Positions 51,322 through 63,065 of a DNA stretch of 64,000 nucleotides are shown piece after piece. Made by a program: the position numbers and the translations under genes. Source of the DNA: Voacanga thouarsii (taxonomy: Eukaryota; Streptophyta; Magnoliopsida; Gentianales; Apocynaceae); assembly GCA_026120185.1 (NCBI GenBank), contig JANUWF010002208.1, forward strand, positions 1,302,001-1,366,000, in the 5' to 3' direction. The number at the start of each line of letters is the position of its first letter. Positions within the stretch are counted from its first letter, which is position 1. The notes beneath the pieces were generated by a model. It did not search any database. It worked only from the letters and a program-made list of their open reading frames with translations, and was not told the DNA's origin.

Positions 51322-51642
51322 ATGAAGGAAAACAAGCCTATTACTTCACTACCATTTCTTGTTAATGATGATGTGCAAAACAGAAGACTCTCACAAGATA
51401 AGGCTTTTTCACCAGAATCCCTTAGACTTAACTTTGAGGCAGAGATTCATAGACAGCCTAGTCATTCAGAGAGGATGAAGATGCCTATGAGAAAACAACC
51501 GGCAGTGGTTCATAAGGAAATGCATATCTCGGAGTTGTATGTAAACTTGATAAAACATATAGAGGATAAATATAAAGACACAGATTTTGCATGTAGTTTT
51601 ATCTATGTAATCGAGTTGTTTTTTCCTGAGGTAATTATTTAG
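51322..51642 (+). CDS. Hypothetical 106-aa frame, copy 2
   Basis: Opens MKENKPITSLPFLVNDDVQN and contains LNFEAEIHRQPSHSERMKMP and KEMHISELYVNLIKHIEDKY. I recognise no domain. Its equivalent in copy 1 (14387) carries a 5-bp insertion, so either the frame is under no constraint or only this copy kept it. Low confidence that it is a gene; it may be part of the retroelement-like DUF4283 unit around it. Confidence 0.25.
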   Translation: MKENKPITSLPFLVNDDVQNRRLSQDKAFSPESLRLNFEAEIHRQPSHSERMKMPMRKQPAVVHKEMHISELYVNLIKHIEDKYKDTDFACSFIYVIELFFPEVII

Positions 51643-51691
51643 TTTAATGATTAATAATAAAACCATTTTTGGCACTTACACACATAGCTAG

Positions 51692-52570
51692 CACAACAGG
51701 AAAAATCGCCATTTGCAACGGCCAAAAACCGTCGCAAAACCGTCGCTGACCGTTTTTGCGACGGTTTTAGCCGTCGCAAAAAACGACGTCGCAATTTGCG
51801 ACAGCCATGGGAAACCGTCGCAAATTGTGACGGTTTTGCGAGGGCAAAAAAAATTCGTTGCTATTTACGACGGTTTTGCGAGGATTTTGCGACGAATATT
51901 TTTTGGTCAAACTTCACCAGAGGAACAATTTTTGCGACGATTTTGCGACGAAAAAAAGTGACCCTCGCAAAACCGTCGCAAATTTGCGAGGGTTTTGCGA
52001 GGGCTACGGTTTGGACCCTCGCAAAACCGTCGCAATTTGCGAGGGTTTTGCGAGGGCCAACCTTGTGCCCTCGCAAAACCCTCGCAAATTGTGACGGTTT
52101 TGCGAGGGGACAATTAACCCCAAGTTGTGACCTCGCAAAACCCTCGCAAATTGCGACGGTTTTGCGAGGGACAATTAACCCCAAGTCGTGACCCTCGCAA
52201 AACCGTCGCAATTTGCGTGGGTTTTGCGAGGGCACAAGGTTGGCCTCGCAAAACCCTCGCAAATTGCGACGGTTTTGTGAGGGGAGAATTAACCCCAAGT
52301 CGTGACCGTCGCAAAACCCTCGCAATTTGCGAGGGTTTTGCGAGGGCACTCGCCCTCGCAAAACCCTCGCAAATTGTGACGGTTTTGCGAGGGACAATTA
52401 ACCCCAAGTTGTGACCCTCGCAAAACCCTCGCAAATTGCGACGGTTTTGCGAGGGGACAATTAACCCCAAGTCATGACCCTCGCAAAACCGTCGCAATAC
52501 CCTCGCAATTTGCGAGGGTTTTGCGAGGGCCACGACTTCAACCCTCGCAAATTGCGAGGGTTTTGCAATA
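51692..52570. repeat. Left subterminal palindrome array of the 11.37-kb CACTA
   Basis: About 15 units of roughly 55-60 bp built from CCCTCGCAAAACCCTCGC followed by its inverted repeat GCGAGGGTTTTGCGAGGG around an AAATT centre, separated by short spacers such as ACAATTAACCCCAAG. These are near-perfect palindromes rich in CG dinucleotides and presumably the TNPA binding sites. Long open frames on both strands here (KPSQFARVLRG repeats) are artefacts of the array. Confidence 0.93.
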
Positions 52571-52766
52571 AATTTTTTTATTATTATATTTATTTTAAAT
52601 TATTACCCTATAAATCAACCCTGAAATATTATACAAATAAATATCAACACTATGTTCATAATCCAAAAAAATACTATAAAAAATTAAAAATAAACCCAAA
52701 TAAATATAATTAAATATTAAAATATAATATAAAATACATAATAAGTATCTAAAAAAGTAAAATAAT

Positions 52767-54488
52767 TCACAAAAATAAGTAATAGTGTATAAAGAGTATA
52801 AAAATAAATATAACAAGTCTATGTAAGCAATGAAGGAGCAACTGCGAACGAGGTGAAGGAGGGGAACGAGAGCACCTACGTGGGCCCGGGTGCTCATCAA
52901 CTGGATCAAATCCATCGTCAACATTTGGATCTTCATCTTCAGCATTAGCAGCCGCAATGCGCGCTTCTATCTCCTCTATGGATGGCATAGATGGTGCAGG
53001 AATACCCATTTTGTCCGACATAGCTGCCATCCAACCACCAAATGTAGACTGTTGTTGCCTCATGAAGTCCCGGTACAAGTCCATTTGTCGATTGAATCTC
53101 CGCTCAACCTGTTGAACCCTTTGCTCTACTAGATGTCCAATATCAACTTGTGTAGGAGAAGATGCATGCAGTCCACTTTGAGACAGTCTAGTTCGAACAT
53201 GTGTCGCCTCTGAGCCTAACCCAAAAACTCGTCCCCTTTTGAACCCGCCTTGTGCCTTTACAAACATGGCTTTTTCATCAAGAGGAACAACAGAGTTTAC
53301 AGAGTCACTAGACTTGGACTGAGGAGTGCTCTGTATGAGATTTCGCACCTCATCCTAAAAAAAAAAAAAAGAATTGTCAATAGTAATTATCAAAATAAAA
53401 TACAAATTCCACACAGTATAAAGAATTTCAACATATTTAATCTATATAGTACCAATGTCTGGCGAGATCGCTCACTGACAAACTGACCCTTTTGTGGCCC
53501 GCTCTGAAAGACATGTAATGTCTCAAACATGTTTGTGTAGCTAAAAGAACTCCCCTCCTTGGCCCGCTACATTTATGTTAACACAATGTAATCATTACAA
53601 TCTTACATAAATTTGTAATAAAACAATTTAGATTAATAATTAATTAAGGCATGTAGGTGAATTACCAAACGGTCCTCATGTTACGTGAACAGAAATAGAC
53701 CCTCCAAGTATGGGTGCGACTACTCCCACGATTCTTTTTGTTGGTGGATGAGAGCTTCGATACTTCTCCGATCTCCAGTACTCGCAAATGTCATTCCAAT
53801 ATCGTGCCTCTATCCAATGAGGACATACCCAATCATCCCTCTTCCTCAGCCTAGACATTATGTCCGAAAATCGCGTCCGACACTTCTTTTCCCAAGTTGA
53901 TTGAATTAGCGAAGCATACTCTTCCCTCCACCGAAAATATTTCTGCATGATCATGATTAAGATTTCTGATTAACATATAACATAGTACTTAAACGATAAA
54001 AAATACTCAAAAATTGCTTACCCCAAATTCTTGAAACCATAAGTCTCGCACGGTTATCGGGACGTGCGTGTATGTCGGATACGAACTAGTGAAGTACTGT
54101 CTGTATTATATTTGAAATTTCTCGGACACATTTGTCCGAGCCAGTGAACCTATTTTTGGTGCAATGACAATGTACAATATAGTTATGTTAATCTCAAAAA
54201 TAATAATAATAATTGAACTAATAATCAACATCTTACAAAGTATGAATATGTTACTTACCCGTTTCCCCGTGGAACAATCCAAGGTCGGGAGTCCGTAACT
54301 TGCAACCCAACAGAATGCGAAGCTGAAGCAGCGGATGATTGAAAAGCCGGGGATGGTACTCCCTCATCTCCAATAGAGCCATGTAATGAATGAGGCACTG
54401 AAAGCCTTTGTAGCTGAGTAGGGGATGGAGTATAAGGCTCCTGACCCTCCTGACTCCCCTCCCTCAATGATCCTTCATTAGAAGACAT
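52767..54488 (-). pseudogene. TNPA-like transposase accessory protein (Transposase_24)
   Basis: In En/Spm, TNPA binds the subterminal repeats and brings the ends together. Five exon blocks can be traced. Exon 1 (54488 to about 54258): MSSNEGSLREGSQEGQEPYT ... WIVPRGNG, ending at GTAAGTAA. Exon 2 (about 54148-54020): YFTSSYPTYTHVPITVRDLW, ending at GTAAGCA, with one TAA inside. Exon 3 (about 53946-53670): KYFRWREEYASLIQSTWEKK and HWIEARYWNDICEYWRSEKY then GGSISVHV, the Transposase_24 core. Exon 4 (about 53567-53455): SSFSYTNMFETLHVFQSGP. Exon 5 (about 53354 to 52767): FVKAQGGFKRGRVFGLGSEA, then a coiled coil (VEQRVQQVERRFNRQMDLYR) and an acidic tail. The ATG lies two bases after a strong acceptor (TCATCTCCTTTAG). 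One stop in exon 2 and a possible shift at the end of exon 3 make activity doubtful. Confidence 0.85.
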
Positions 54489-54692
54489 TGCTAAAGGAGA
54501 TGAAAAAAGAAAAATAAGTAACCAATAAAGACGAAGCCCACTCCAAAAGAAGGATGTAAATAACCAGTGAATAAAAATGATAAAAGAATAATAACATTGA
54601 AACGTTATATCTATTCGCTAGTTTAAAGTAATACAATAATAATGCTTTGCTGATGATGGATATGTCAAAATAAACATTGTACTTGTAAATTG

Positions 54693-54910
54693 AATTTTAA
54701 AAAAAATTTGACAGAGTCTCCCCTATAATTGGACATTTCCCAGGCACAAGGCCACCTCAAGATTTGACAACCAAAACGCTTGTTACAAACAACAAAGACA
54801 GATCTTTTAAATATAGAAAAATTCAAAAGATAACTAGGGGTAATCACCCATTACCCAAGAGGAATGATCACCCATCACTCACGGGGAATGATCACCCATC
54901 ACTCACGGGG
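54693..54910 (-). repeat. Internal module R1, upstream of TNPA
   Basis: Closely matches 59541-59746 in the same orientation: GAGTCTCCCCTATAATTGG, CCAGGCACAAGGCCACCTC, AACAACAAAGACAGATC, AACTAGGGGTAATCACCC. Its left part holds a 30-bp tandem repeat (GGGGAATGATCACCCATCA). On the minus strand CCCCGTGAGT provides potential splice donors. It ends about 205 bp upstream of the TNPA start. Confidence 0.9.
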
Positions 54911-55297
54911 TTCCAATTAAAATGTTAGATATAGTTAAAATCAAGCTAAAAATTATAAATGCCTCTGTCCTTGTGAATTGTCCGTCAATACGAGCAACAA
55001 TACAATATATAAACTACCTTGTTGTTTACACCACAAAAGAATATAATAAGGAATAACAAAAATCCTCCGAGTCTGTACAAGTCTAAACGAAAGATTCTCG
55101 CAAAAAAAAGAAGGAGATGAGATTCCAGACAATTAGACAAAATTGTGAAATAAAATTGTATGTGATGGAATTTAAAATAATAAAAATTAAAAGATTCAAG
55201 GCATGTAGATTCAAGTAACAAATAAATTGTAAGTTAAAATTTGACATGAGATAGTAATGATGCAATAGATTTCAGGATTCCCTCACCATTAACTATA

Positions 55298-58200
55298 TTA
55301 TTTGTAAATGAATTGAAATCGAGGCCTATTCACTAGAATCATTCTCCGATACTGAGACTCATCATCATCTACTGAGGTATCGCTACTCGTTTCACATTCA
55401 TCTTCTTCCTCTTCATTTATAGGAGAACTATCCCTTGCTGTTATAGCCTCATCATGAACATCCAACATTTCACTCATACCATTCTCATGCGTCAGAATAC
55501 CAAGATCAACAAATAACGATATGTTGACTTCGTCAGTAGCATCTACTTCTTCCTGATAAGCTCTATCAACCACGGGTGCATCTATTACATGTCGAGCTTT
55601 GGTTTTGCAAACTGCCAACCAATCAGATCTTGGCCTCTTACTCCCTGGATATGATGCATAATACACTTGGATAGCTTGTTGAGCTAGAACAAATGGATCA
55701 TAGTTCTACAAGATTATACTGTAGATATACCCTCGTACCACGATTCAATGTTTGATCAAACCAGTGACATTTAAAAAGAACAATGCTTTGCTGTGGATTA
55801 CCAGGAAATTGCACTTCAATAATCTCATTTAACACTCCATAGTAATTAGGTCCTGATGCGTCATTTCCAATCCCTTTCACGCAAACACCACTATTAACTG
55901 TTTTCTTTCCCTCCGCATAATCATGAGTGTGAAATCGGTAACCATTAATTATGTACCCACTATATGATTTCACTAGTCTTGACGGACCCCAAGCAAAGTT
56001 CCTCAAGCATTCATTTGTAACCATATTTTCTGAATCTTGTACCTAAAAAACATTAGACAAGTTAACCTCGTAATTATGAAAGTTATAGCATTATGAAACT
56101 CCATTGAATCCCCAATGGAGTTCCAAATGCAAGTTATTATCTTATGAGACTTACATATCCACTAAACCATTCTGCAAATTCAAGGCTGATACTTCTATTG
56201 ATTTCTATCTCTGATATAGTCGGAGCCAGACTTCGTAAGTGTGCCGTGAATGCCCTGTAATGCATTAGAATTAGATGGAATGAGTCAAAATCATTATGAG
56301 GTATCGTTTATCGTATAAAATGTATGAAGTAGTAGCTCGTACTCAATGTATGGCTGCACTTCACCACAATTAAGCAACATATAAATTCTTGCTACAACGA
56401 ATTCTTCGAAGTAAGGAACCGAGTTCGAATTCGTCCTATCACCCGATCCTTGAACATTGCGGATTGACGACCCGGGTTCTTGCACCCTCTCTAATCGTTC
56501 TCCTTCTTCATTACGCGCTGGAATTGTACGTTTTGTTTGTACATGTGGCTCAAAATAATAAGAGAAGAAAGTGGATGCTTCCTCAACTAGATAAGCATTG
56601 CGAGATTGACCCTTCAACTCTAGCCTTATTTTTCACCTTGATTTTCAATTGATGCAAATACCTGTCATTTAAAAAAATACGACTTCGATCACACACGCTT
56701 ATATCGAACCTGCTATGAAAAGAATTAGATTGAATGATTCGATTACCGTTCAAACGGGTACATCCACCTATATTGAACAGGGCCACAAACTCTTGCTTCG
56801 TAAGGCAAATGAATTAATAGGTGTTCCATTACATCAAAGAATGCAGGTGGAAATATCTTCTCCAACTTACATAACAATAAAGGAATGTCGGACTCCAATT
56901 TGGCCATATGAGCTACATTCAACTTAGGAGAGCATAGATCACGATAAAAAAGACTCAACTCAGTCAAAACACCCCATACATTAGAAGGAAGAAATTCCTT
57001 CAATGCAATTGGAAGTAGTCTCTCCATGAATACGTGACGGTCATGTGATTTCATACCGGATAACTTCAACTCATTCAAATCAGCACATCTTCCAATGTTT
57101 GAAGCGTATCCATACGGGAGTTGCAATCCCCTCAACCATTCTAGCAAAAGTTTCTTTTGTTACGATGTCAACGAGTAAACGACTTTAGGTATAGCCACTT
57201 TTCCTCCTCCCACATTCAAGGCATGTAGCTCGGGCCTATGGCAATAAATTTCTAAGTCACGTCTAGCCTTTAAATTGTCTTTTGATTTACCCTTTACCTC
57301 AAGAAGCTGTATTCATGACATTGTCAAATACATTCTTCTCATTGTGCATTACATCGATATTATGTCGGACCAAATTAGTACGCCAATACGGCAAATCCCA
57401 AAAAATACTCCTTTTTGCCCAATTATGAGATATTCCCCTGCCATTACTCCTTCCAATTTCTTTGCATGTTTCTGTAATTTTTTCATAATTAGACAAACTA
57501 TCCCAGATTTCTTCACCGGTAGGGTATTGCACGAGTTGTGATGTCTCGGAACCTCTATCATTCCTAAAAGATCTCGTATCCCTCACTGTAAGGATGATCC
57601 GATGGTAAGAACGACGGTGACAGTCAAACCATGATTGTTTCCCACCATTTTGTAGATGAAAAGACTTTGTATTGCCCATACAATATGGACAAGCCGATCT
57701 CCCAGCGAGTGCTCCGGCCACTCAACATACCATATGCGGGAAAATCATTAATAGTCCACAAAAGTGCCGCCGTAGTTGGAAGTTTTGTTTCTTCGATATG
57801 TCATAAGTGGTGACACCTTCAAACCACAATTTGGTTAATTCGTCTATCAAGGGTTGTAAATAAACATCCACCTGGTGCTTTGGATTCTTGGGGCCGGGAT
57901 AATGATTGTTAAAAACATGATTGGATCCTTCATACACATCCACGGGGGAGATTATACGGTGTGAGAATGACCAGGCCGGGATGAATATTGCTTACCGACA
58001 TCCCAAATGGTGAGAATCCATCTGTACATAAACCAAGTTTGACATTCAGTACTTCTTTTGCAAACTCGGGATATATTCGATCAAAGTGTTGCCATGCTTC
58101 GAGTATCACGAGGGTGACTCATTGTGCCTTTCTCCGATCTGCTCTCTCCATGCCATCTCATGTGTTCGAGTTGTTGTTTTGGAAGTGTACAATCTTTGTA

Positions 58201-59014
58201 GCCTCGGTGTTATCGGGAAGTAATACATCTTCTTGAATGAAATTTCCCTTCTACTTGTGTTCTTCCCAACCTTTTTACTGTGCATATCGAGGATGGCCAC
58301 AAAATTTACACTCTCTACGATTCATGTCATCTTTCCGGTAAAGCATGCATCCATTATTGCATACATCTATTTTTTGTACCGGCAAACCCAACCCGACCAC
58401 TAATTTTTTCATCGATAGAAATCATCGGGAATCGTATTCTTGCTAGGCACAACCTCTTTCATCAATTGCACAACATCGTTAAAGGCTTTACGCGAGAGGT
58501 TATTTTCGGACTTAATGTTTAATAACCTTGAAGCCGGTGAAAAGCTGCGAATGTTGTGTGCATCCATCCCATATAGGAGTCTCTGCCGCCTTTAACATAT
58601 CGTAAAACCTTTGTGCCTCCACATTAGGTGGCTCTTCAAAATGAGCTGCTGATGGAGCTTCGGGGGAAAGTCGGGTCTGCTACGTCTAAGACCATTTCGC
58701 GAGACAGATTTTCTTGATGTGAATCGGATTACGGGATTGAGGTAGACACACTTGAGGGACACTCGAATGGCTCACCATGACATGTCCACCGGTAATACCT
58801 AGGCACAAATCCGGACTTCCACAGGTGGAGCTTAACTTGTGCTTGGATCCATGTACTTTTTATTCTTACATTTTGCACACGGGCATCTAATTACGCTTGA
58901 CATTGCATTTGATAAGGCAAATGTCAAAAAAGCCTTAACCCCTTCCTCAAATTCAATAGTGATCCCTTTTACACACGAAGCGTGCCTTCTATACATCCAA
59001 CTACGATCCTCCAT
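55298..59014 (-). pseudogene. TNP2-type CACTA transposase, frameshifted
   Basis: TNP2 is the catalytic transposase. Domains in minus-strand order are as follows. Transpos_assoc: MEDRSWMYRRHASCVKG ... VIRCPCAKCKNKKYMDP (59014-58832). Transposase_21 pieces: EHMRWHGESRSEKGTMSHP near 58140, PGPKNPKHQVDVYLQPLIDE and LWFEGVTTYD (57943-57722), SACPYCMGNTKSFHLQNGG and WFDCHRRS (57721-57550), DLPYWRTNLVRHNIDVMHNE near 57360. DUF4218: GMKSHDRHVFMERLLPIALK ... MEHLLIHLPYEARVCGPVQY (57147-56743), continuing after a ~100-bp intron (GTAATC...GACAG) in YLHQLKIKVKNKARVEGSIS. DUF4216: INGYRFHTHDYAEGKKTVNS and VLFKCHWFD (56024-55698). The C-terminus is acidic (EEEEDECETSSDTSVDDDES). Several shifts and stops lie between 58800 and 57720. 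The ATG follows an acceptor TCTCTCATTTAG by five bases. Confidence 0.9.
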
Positions 59015-59540
59015 GACGTCTAAATGAGAGAAAAGAACAATCAACTCAATAATTAAAATCACCCCTTAAACAAAAGGAAGAGAAGTATAATTACATTTTC
59101 CTTTCTATTATCTAACAAAAAGAGGTCCAAAACATAGAATTTACAATTGCTATCGTTGGATACGATTACACCTTCAATATATACGTTTTAACCAAGTATT
59201 TAATCTTAATTGAGGAATTTGATTAAGATTAAATACTATTAAAGCTAATTATATTCTTATTTTACACATTCCAATGGTTAAATAATAACATTTTATTTAT
59301 TTTCATTCCAATGTTTATATTTGTTTAAACTCTCTCTATAACGTATATTATTCCTGCTATTATTAACATCGACCTATATATGAAATTATTATTATTACTC
59401 ATTTCATTACTCCTATTCTTATTCTTATTAGCAATATTATTTTTAATAATAATGCTATTATGGGATATATACTCATGCTCAATCGAATAATACACTCCAA
59501 GATAAGGGTAGTTATTCTATTCCACATTAAGTAGCGGCTG

Positions 59541-59746
59541 ATTTTGAAAAAAATTTTGACGAGTCTCCCCTGTAATTGGACATTTTCCAGGCACAAGGCC
59601 ACCTCAAAATTATACAATCAAAATGCAATTGCAAACAACAAAGACAGATCATTCATTTATACAAAAAAATAAATAAATAAATAAAAGGATAACTAGGGGT
59701 AATCACCCATTACCCGGGAGGAGTAATCACCCATTACTCACGGGGA
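59541..59746 (-). repeat. Internal module R2, upstream of TNP2
   Basis: Second copy of the R1 module, about 530 bp upstream of the TNP2 start. Shared words are GAGTCTCCCCTGTAATTGG, CCAGGCACAAGGCCACCTC, AACAACAAAGACAGATC and AACTAGGGGTAATCACCC. It differs by an AAATA expansion and has only one copy of the 30-bp sub-repeat. CCCCGTGAGT on the minus strand is again a potential donor. Confidence 0.9.
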
Positions 59747-60361
59747 ATCCAACATTTGAATTCAACAAAAAGGCAATTTATATGAACAACACGCACCTCC
59801 TACATCTTCATAATCTAAGGAAACGGATTTCTCACATAAAAGAGCCTTCAAAGCATTCTACTAGAGTTAAATCTTCCACTAGAGACACTAATATATTATT
59901 ATAATCAAGTAATAAGATTACTAAACTAATCAGAAATCAACCTTCCTATTATGGCATCATAACCAATCAAATTAATTTATAAGGGTTTATATAGCTAAAA
60001 CATAGTTCCCATATAATTTGATCAAAGTAGTAATTTTTTTATAACGGGGTAAAAAGAGTGCACTATAAGTATAGATCAAAACACATTGAATGTTTAAAAA
60101 GGACAACAATTCCAACTAACAATTTAGCAATTCCGAGTTCACAATTCCAAATTTAAATCAATAATCTCACATCAAACCACCATCATGTCACTCACAATCT
60201 CCTCAAACTCAACCCCAACATCAATACAACTTTTATACATCAATTCAAACTCTGCTCATTCACAAATAATCGCCCAAATTTCAAAGCTTCGGGGAAATGC
60301 AAATCTGCCCAAAGTTTATAAGATAATGAAGTAGCTCAAGAGATAAATTCTAACTACTTAC
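59747..60361 (-). other. Probable 5' intron of the CACTA transposase transcript
   Basis: AT-rich, no coding. On the minus strand it begins with GTAAGTAGTTAG at 60361, a strong donor directly after the GC-rich leader; the strong acceptor at 59020 could complete a first intron. Inference from splice-site consensus only. Confidence 0.45.
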
Positions 60362-60775
60362 CCAAACGAATCGGCTTCGACAACGACACGACGATAGCAC
60401 AGGGAATGGCGGCGCCGGCGAGGGGCGGGCTGAAGGGGGTAGGAAGAGCAGGGGGGGAGTTGAGGGGGGGGGGCGCTGCGGGATGGGCGCGGGGAGGGGG
60501 GCGCGGGGGTGTGGGGGAGTTGAGGGAGGGGGCGCGGGGAGGGGGCCGCGGGGGTGTGGGGGAGTTGAGGGAGGGGAGTTGAGGGGGGGGCTGCGGGATG
60601 GGGGGAGTTGAGGGAGGGGGCCGCGGGATGAGGGAGGGGGAGGCGGGAGGGGGCGCGGGATGAGGGAGGGGGAGGCGGGAGGGGGCGCCGGATGGGGGGG
60701 GCCTTGAGGGAGGTGAGGGAGGGGAGTTGAGGAGGAAGAAGGAAGGGGGAAGAAGGAGGGAAAAAAAAAAAAAAG
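60362..60775 (-). promoter_or_regulatory. G-rich/GC-rich leader and putative promoter of the CACTA transposases
   Basis: About 370 bp of nearly pure purine with dozens of GGGG runs and GCGC words on the plus strand (C-rich on the transposase sense strand), made of irregular GGGGAGTTGAGGGAGGGG and GGCGGGAGGGGGCGC repeats. It sits at the 5' side of TNP2 and next to the putative donor at 60361. Its position and composition fit the GC-rich promoter/leader known from En/Spm; function is inferred. Confidence 0.5.
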
Positions 60776-61441
60776 AGGGAGTGAAAAATTTTGGAAATTT
60801 TTAATTTTTTTTTAAATTTCTAGCTATTTCGTCGCAATTTGTGACGAAAAAATAAAACCCTCGCTAATTTCTCATAAATTAATACGAATAATATTATAAA
60901 TCGATCTATACATTATAATTTTTATTATTTTTTAGTGATTCTAATAATAATATTATTATGTAAATTATTTTTCTTTATATATTTTAATTTATACACCACT
61001 TAATCAAATAAATAGATAAAAAAATTAGATATATGTATATATATAACTATATAGTATAATATATATTAATATGTTCGAGATGAATAACATTACAAATCGA
61101 TCTCTACATTATAATTTTCAATATTTTTTTTAGTAATCTCAACAATAATAACGAGTATTTGAATTGTTTTTCTTTACATATTTTATTTTATACACTACTT
61201 AACAAAATAGATATATTAAAAAATTGGACATATGTATATACATAGCTAAATTAGTATAATATATATTAACATGTAGGAGACGAAGAACATTACAAATTGA
61301 TCTCTACATTATAAATTTCATAATTTTTTTAGTGATATCAACAATAATAACAGTATTTGAATTATTTTTCTTTATACACTACTTAATCAAAGTGATAGAT
61401 TAAAAAATTAGACATATGTATATATATACCTACATGTTATA

Positions 61442-61477
<36 letters not shown>

Positions 61478-61729
61478 CTAAACGAGATACTTATATACAT
61501 TATATACATATACTTATATATTAGAATAAGTATATAACATAACATAATTAACTATATACATTTACTTATGCAATACATTAGGTGTATAACATGACATAAT
61601 TACATATACAAAATTATAATAAAATGCACTAATTGAGACATGTTATTAAAAATATTTCAGTAAATTTGTCAAAATACACCATCACATAAACACATAAAGA
61701 AATTTAAAAAAAAAGATTAAAACCCTATT
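60776..61729. other. AT-rich interior next to the right CACTA array
   Basis: Contains three diverged tandem units of about 200-240 bp, each with ACATTACAAATCGATCTCTA-like and GACATATGTATATA-like words (near 60895, 61088, 61288), and a TA run at 61443-61472. No coding. Confidence 0.6.
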
Positions 61730-63062
61730 TTGTTATAAAACCCTCGCAAATTCAGTCGCAATTAGTGACGTATTAGCGGCAATTTGCGACGAATTGGGGT
61801 TTTGAGATTTTCTATACATTTTTCCATTTATTTATTTTTTAATTAAAAATATTGACCAGTCGCAAAACCCTCGCAAATTGCGAGAGCCGAAAATTCGTCT
61901 CAAAACCCTCGCAAATTGCGAGAACTTTGCGACGGATGTTCAAAAATTTTTAAAATATTTTTTTAAAAAATAATCGATCGTCGCAAAGCCCTCGCAAATT
62001 GCGAGGGTTATTGCCGTCGCAAAATCCTGGCAATTTGCGAGGGTTTGCGATGGACGTTCAATTTTTTTAAAAATAAATTACCGTCGCAAAACCCTCGCAA
62101 ATTGCGAGGGCTAACTACCGTCACAAAACCCTCGCAAATTGCGAGGACTTTGCGATGGACGTTCAAAAATTTTAAAAATATTTTTTTAAAAAATAATTTG
62201 TACGTCGCAAACCCATCGCAAATTGCGAGGGTTATTTACCGTCGCAAAACCCTCGCAATTTGCGAGGGTTTTGCGATGGAAGTTCAAAAAATTTTTAAAA
62301 ATATTTTTTAAAAAATAAATTGCACGTCGCAAAACCCTCGCAAATTGAGAGGGTTTATTGGCCGTCGCAAATTGCGAGGGTTTTGCGATGGACGTTCAAA
62401 TTTTTTTAAAAAATATTTTTTAAAATTAAATATCCGTCGCAAAACCCTCGCAAATTGCGAGGGTTTTGCGATGGACGTTCAATTTTTTTTTAAAAAAATA
62501 TTTTTAAAAAAATAAATTACCGTCGCAAAACCCTCGCAAATTGCGAGGACTTTGCGATGGACGTTCAAAAATTTTAAAAATATTTTTTTAAAAAATAATT
62601 TGTCGTTGTAAAACCCTCGCAAATTGCGAGTGTTATTTGCCGTCGCAAAACCCTCGCAATTTGCGAGGGTTTTGCGATGGTCGTTCAAAAAAATTTTTAA
62701 AAAATAACTTGCCGTCGCAAAACCCTCGCAATTTGCGAGGGTTTATTAGCCGTCGCAAAATCCTCGCAAATTGCGAGGGTTTTGCGACGGACGTACGAAA
62801 ATTTATTTAAAAATATTTTTTTAAAAATAACTCGCCGTCGCAAAACCCTTGCAATTTGCGAGGGCATAAATACCGTCGCAAATAGCAATGATTTTGCTAC
62901 GAATTGCGACTGGTATTTTGGCCGTCGCAAATTGCGACGGTTTTGCGACGGTTTTGGTCAACTCGCTACTTGTTTGAAAATCGTCGCAAATTGGTCGCTA
63001 TTAGCGACGGTATTGAAGCCGTCGCAAAAAATTCGTCGCAAATCGCGATTTTTCCTGTAGTG
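61730..63062. repeat. Right subterminal array of the 11.37-kb CACTA
   Basis: Repeated CCGTCGCAAAACCCTCGC / TTGCGAGGGTTTTGCGATGG pairs separated by A/T-only spacers (AAAATTTTTAAAAATATTTT type), so the array alternates CpG-rich palindromes with AT blocks. The same CGTCGCAA core as at the left end but different spacers. Open frames here are artefacts. Confidence 0.92.
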
Positions 63063-63065
63063 TAG

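Larger units (their letters stand above)
51692..63062 (-). mobile_element. 11.37-kb CACTA (En/Spm) element with TNP2 and TNPA-like genes
   Basis: The left end is CACAACAGGAAAAATCGC; the right end reversed is CACTACAGGAAAAATCGC, so the left terminus carries one T-to-A change. TAG lies on both sides (51689-51691 and 63063-63065). CGTCGCAA-type subterminal arrays occupy about 0.9 kb at the left and 1.3 kb at the right. On the minus strand the order is GC-rich 5' region, TNP2 (59014 to about 55298), TNPA-like gene (54488 to about 52780), as in autonomous plant CACTA elements. Frame breaks in TNP2 suggest it is no longer autonomous. Confidence 0.95.

Noticed and set aside
51861..52533. Long open frames on both strands with repeated KPSQFARVLRG-like text
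   Set aside because: They arise from the CACTA subterminal palindrome array, whose unit length often keeps several frames open. No protein family is involved.
51692..52570. Possible CRISPR-like array (regular repeats with spacers)
   Set aside because: The repeats are palindromic CACTA subterminal motifs with similar, not unique, spacers, within an element showing terminal repeats and a target duplication, in a plant genome.
60398..60775. C-rich sense strand as a proline-rich coding exon of TNP2
   Set aside because: No start codon or conserved motif could be followed into TNP2, whose first conserved domain begins at its own ATG (59014) after an acceptor; promoter/leader is the better reading.
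62045..63060. Open frames with repeated RRKTLAICEGFA-like text
   Set aside because: Same artefact in the right subterminal array.
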